Assembly (NCBI GenBank): GCA_025454425.1
Contig: JALOOL010000018.1
Span: 1-33,767 of the forward strand
Origin: Hydrococcus sp. Prado102
GTDB taxonomy: Bacteria > Cyanobacteriota > Cyanobacteriia > Cyanobacteriales > Microcystaceae
Reading direction: 5' to 3'
DNA: 33,767 bases
This document shows, one piece after another, positions 33,732 through 33,767 of this stretch. The translations under genes were made by a program, and so were the position numbers. Positions within the stretch are counted from its first letter, which is position 1. Each line of letters starts with the position of its first letter. Below the pieces are notes generated by a model. It was given only the letters and a program-made list of their open reading frames with translations. It ran no database searches and had not been told where the DNA came from.

Positions 33732-33767
33732 GAATTATGAATTTTAAAAGTTCAGTAGGTATTAATA

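Noticed and set aside
1-33767. tRNA or rRNA genes
   Set aside because: I looked for cloverleaf-like and conserved rRNA sequences in the gaps and saw none, but without a covariance search this is not decisive.

Overview
The window is chromosomal DNA from a cyanobacterium. The palindrome GCGATCGC and its core CGATCG recur throughout. There is a high-light-inducible (Hli/Scp) chlorophyll-binding protein gene at the left edge, typical cyanobacterial heptameric tandem repeats (GTCGAAA and variants), and a single-chain olefin-synthase polyketide synthase, an enzyme known from cyanobacteria. A coccoid, baeocyte-forming (Pleurocapsa-like) lineage is plausible, but this is inference; no marker gene in the window fixes the genus.

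Layout. 1-3.6 kb: hli (-), then an alpha/beta hydrolase, a rhomboid-type membrane protease and a glutamine-synthetase-family enzyme, all +. 3.6-5.1 kb: a very AT-rich, translationally coupled pair on the - strand, a P-loop GTPase and a two-helix membrane protein, neither recognised as a named system. 5.2-8.5 kb: a histidine phosphatase with a clear terminator, and glycogen phosphorylase (glgP), both -. 8.9-11.5 kb: a solitary OppC/DppC-type permease, a short defective element that looks like an IS982-type MITE, a glycine-rich membrane protein with a perfect terminator, and a small, possibly frameshifted membrane ORF. 11.6-20.2 kb: the olefin synthase (2861 aa), the centrepiece. 20.3-21.7 kb: a trace of a Y1/RAYT transposase and a TnpB-only IS200/IS605 element with a recognisable right-end/omegaRNA region. 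21.8-25.0 kb: SDR, SRPBCC and Zn-alcohol-dehydrogenase genes in one - strand cluster. 25.3-28.7 kb: a small membrane ORF overlapping a GNAT gene, a HEAT-repeat protein, ubiX, a LapA-domain protein and a truncated small ORF. 28.7-33.7 kb: coaX (-), a HAF-repeat protein (+), a second alpha/beta hydrolase (-) and an amidase (-).

How it works together. The olefin synthase carries FAAL-ACP-KS-AT-KR-ACP-ST-TE in one chain. It should take a free fatty acid, extend it by one malonyl unit, reduce the beta-keto group, sulfate the hydroxyl, and release a terminal alkene by hydrolysis and decarboxylation. Key residues of every domain are present. Most other genes are housekeeping or small accessory genes with no obvious pathway link to it.

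The most unusual sequence-level observation is that the linkers of the olefin synthase contain the same short dispersed repeats that fill intergenic gaps elsewhere (heptad repeats, a GTAGGGGCGCATGG element, an AATCCAA array, a hairpin repeat), all kept in frame. The best candidate for an undescribed functional unit is the AT-rich GTPase/membrane-protein pair at 3642-5059.
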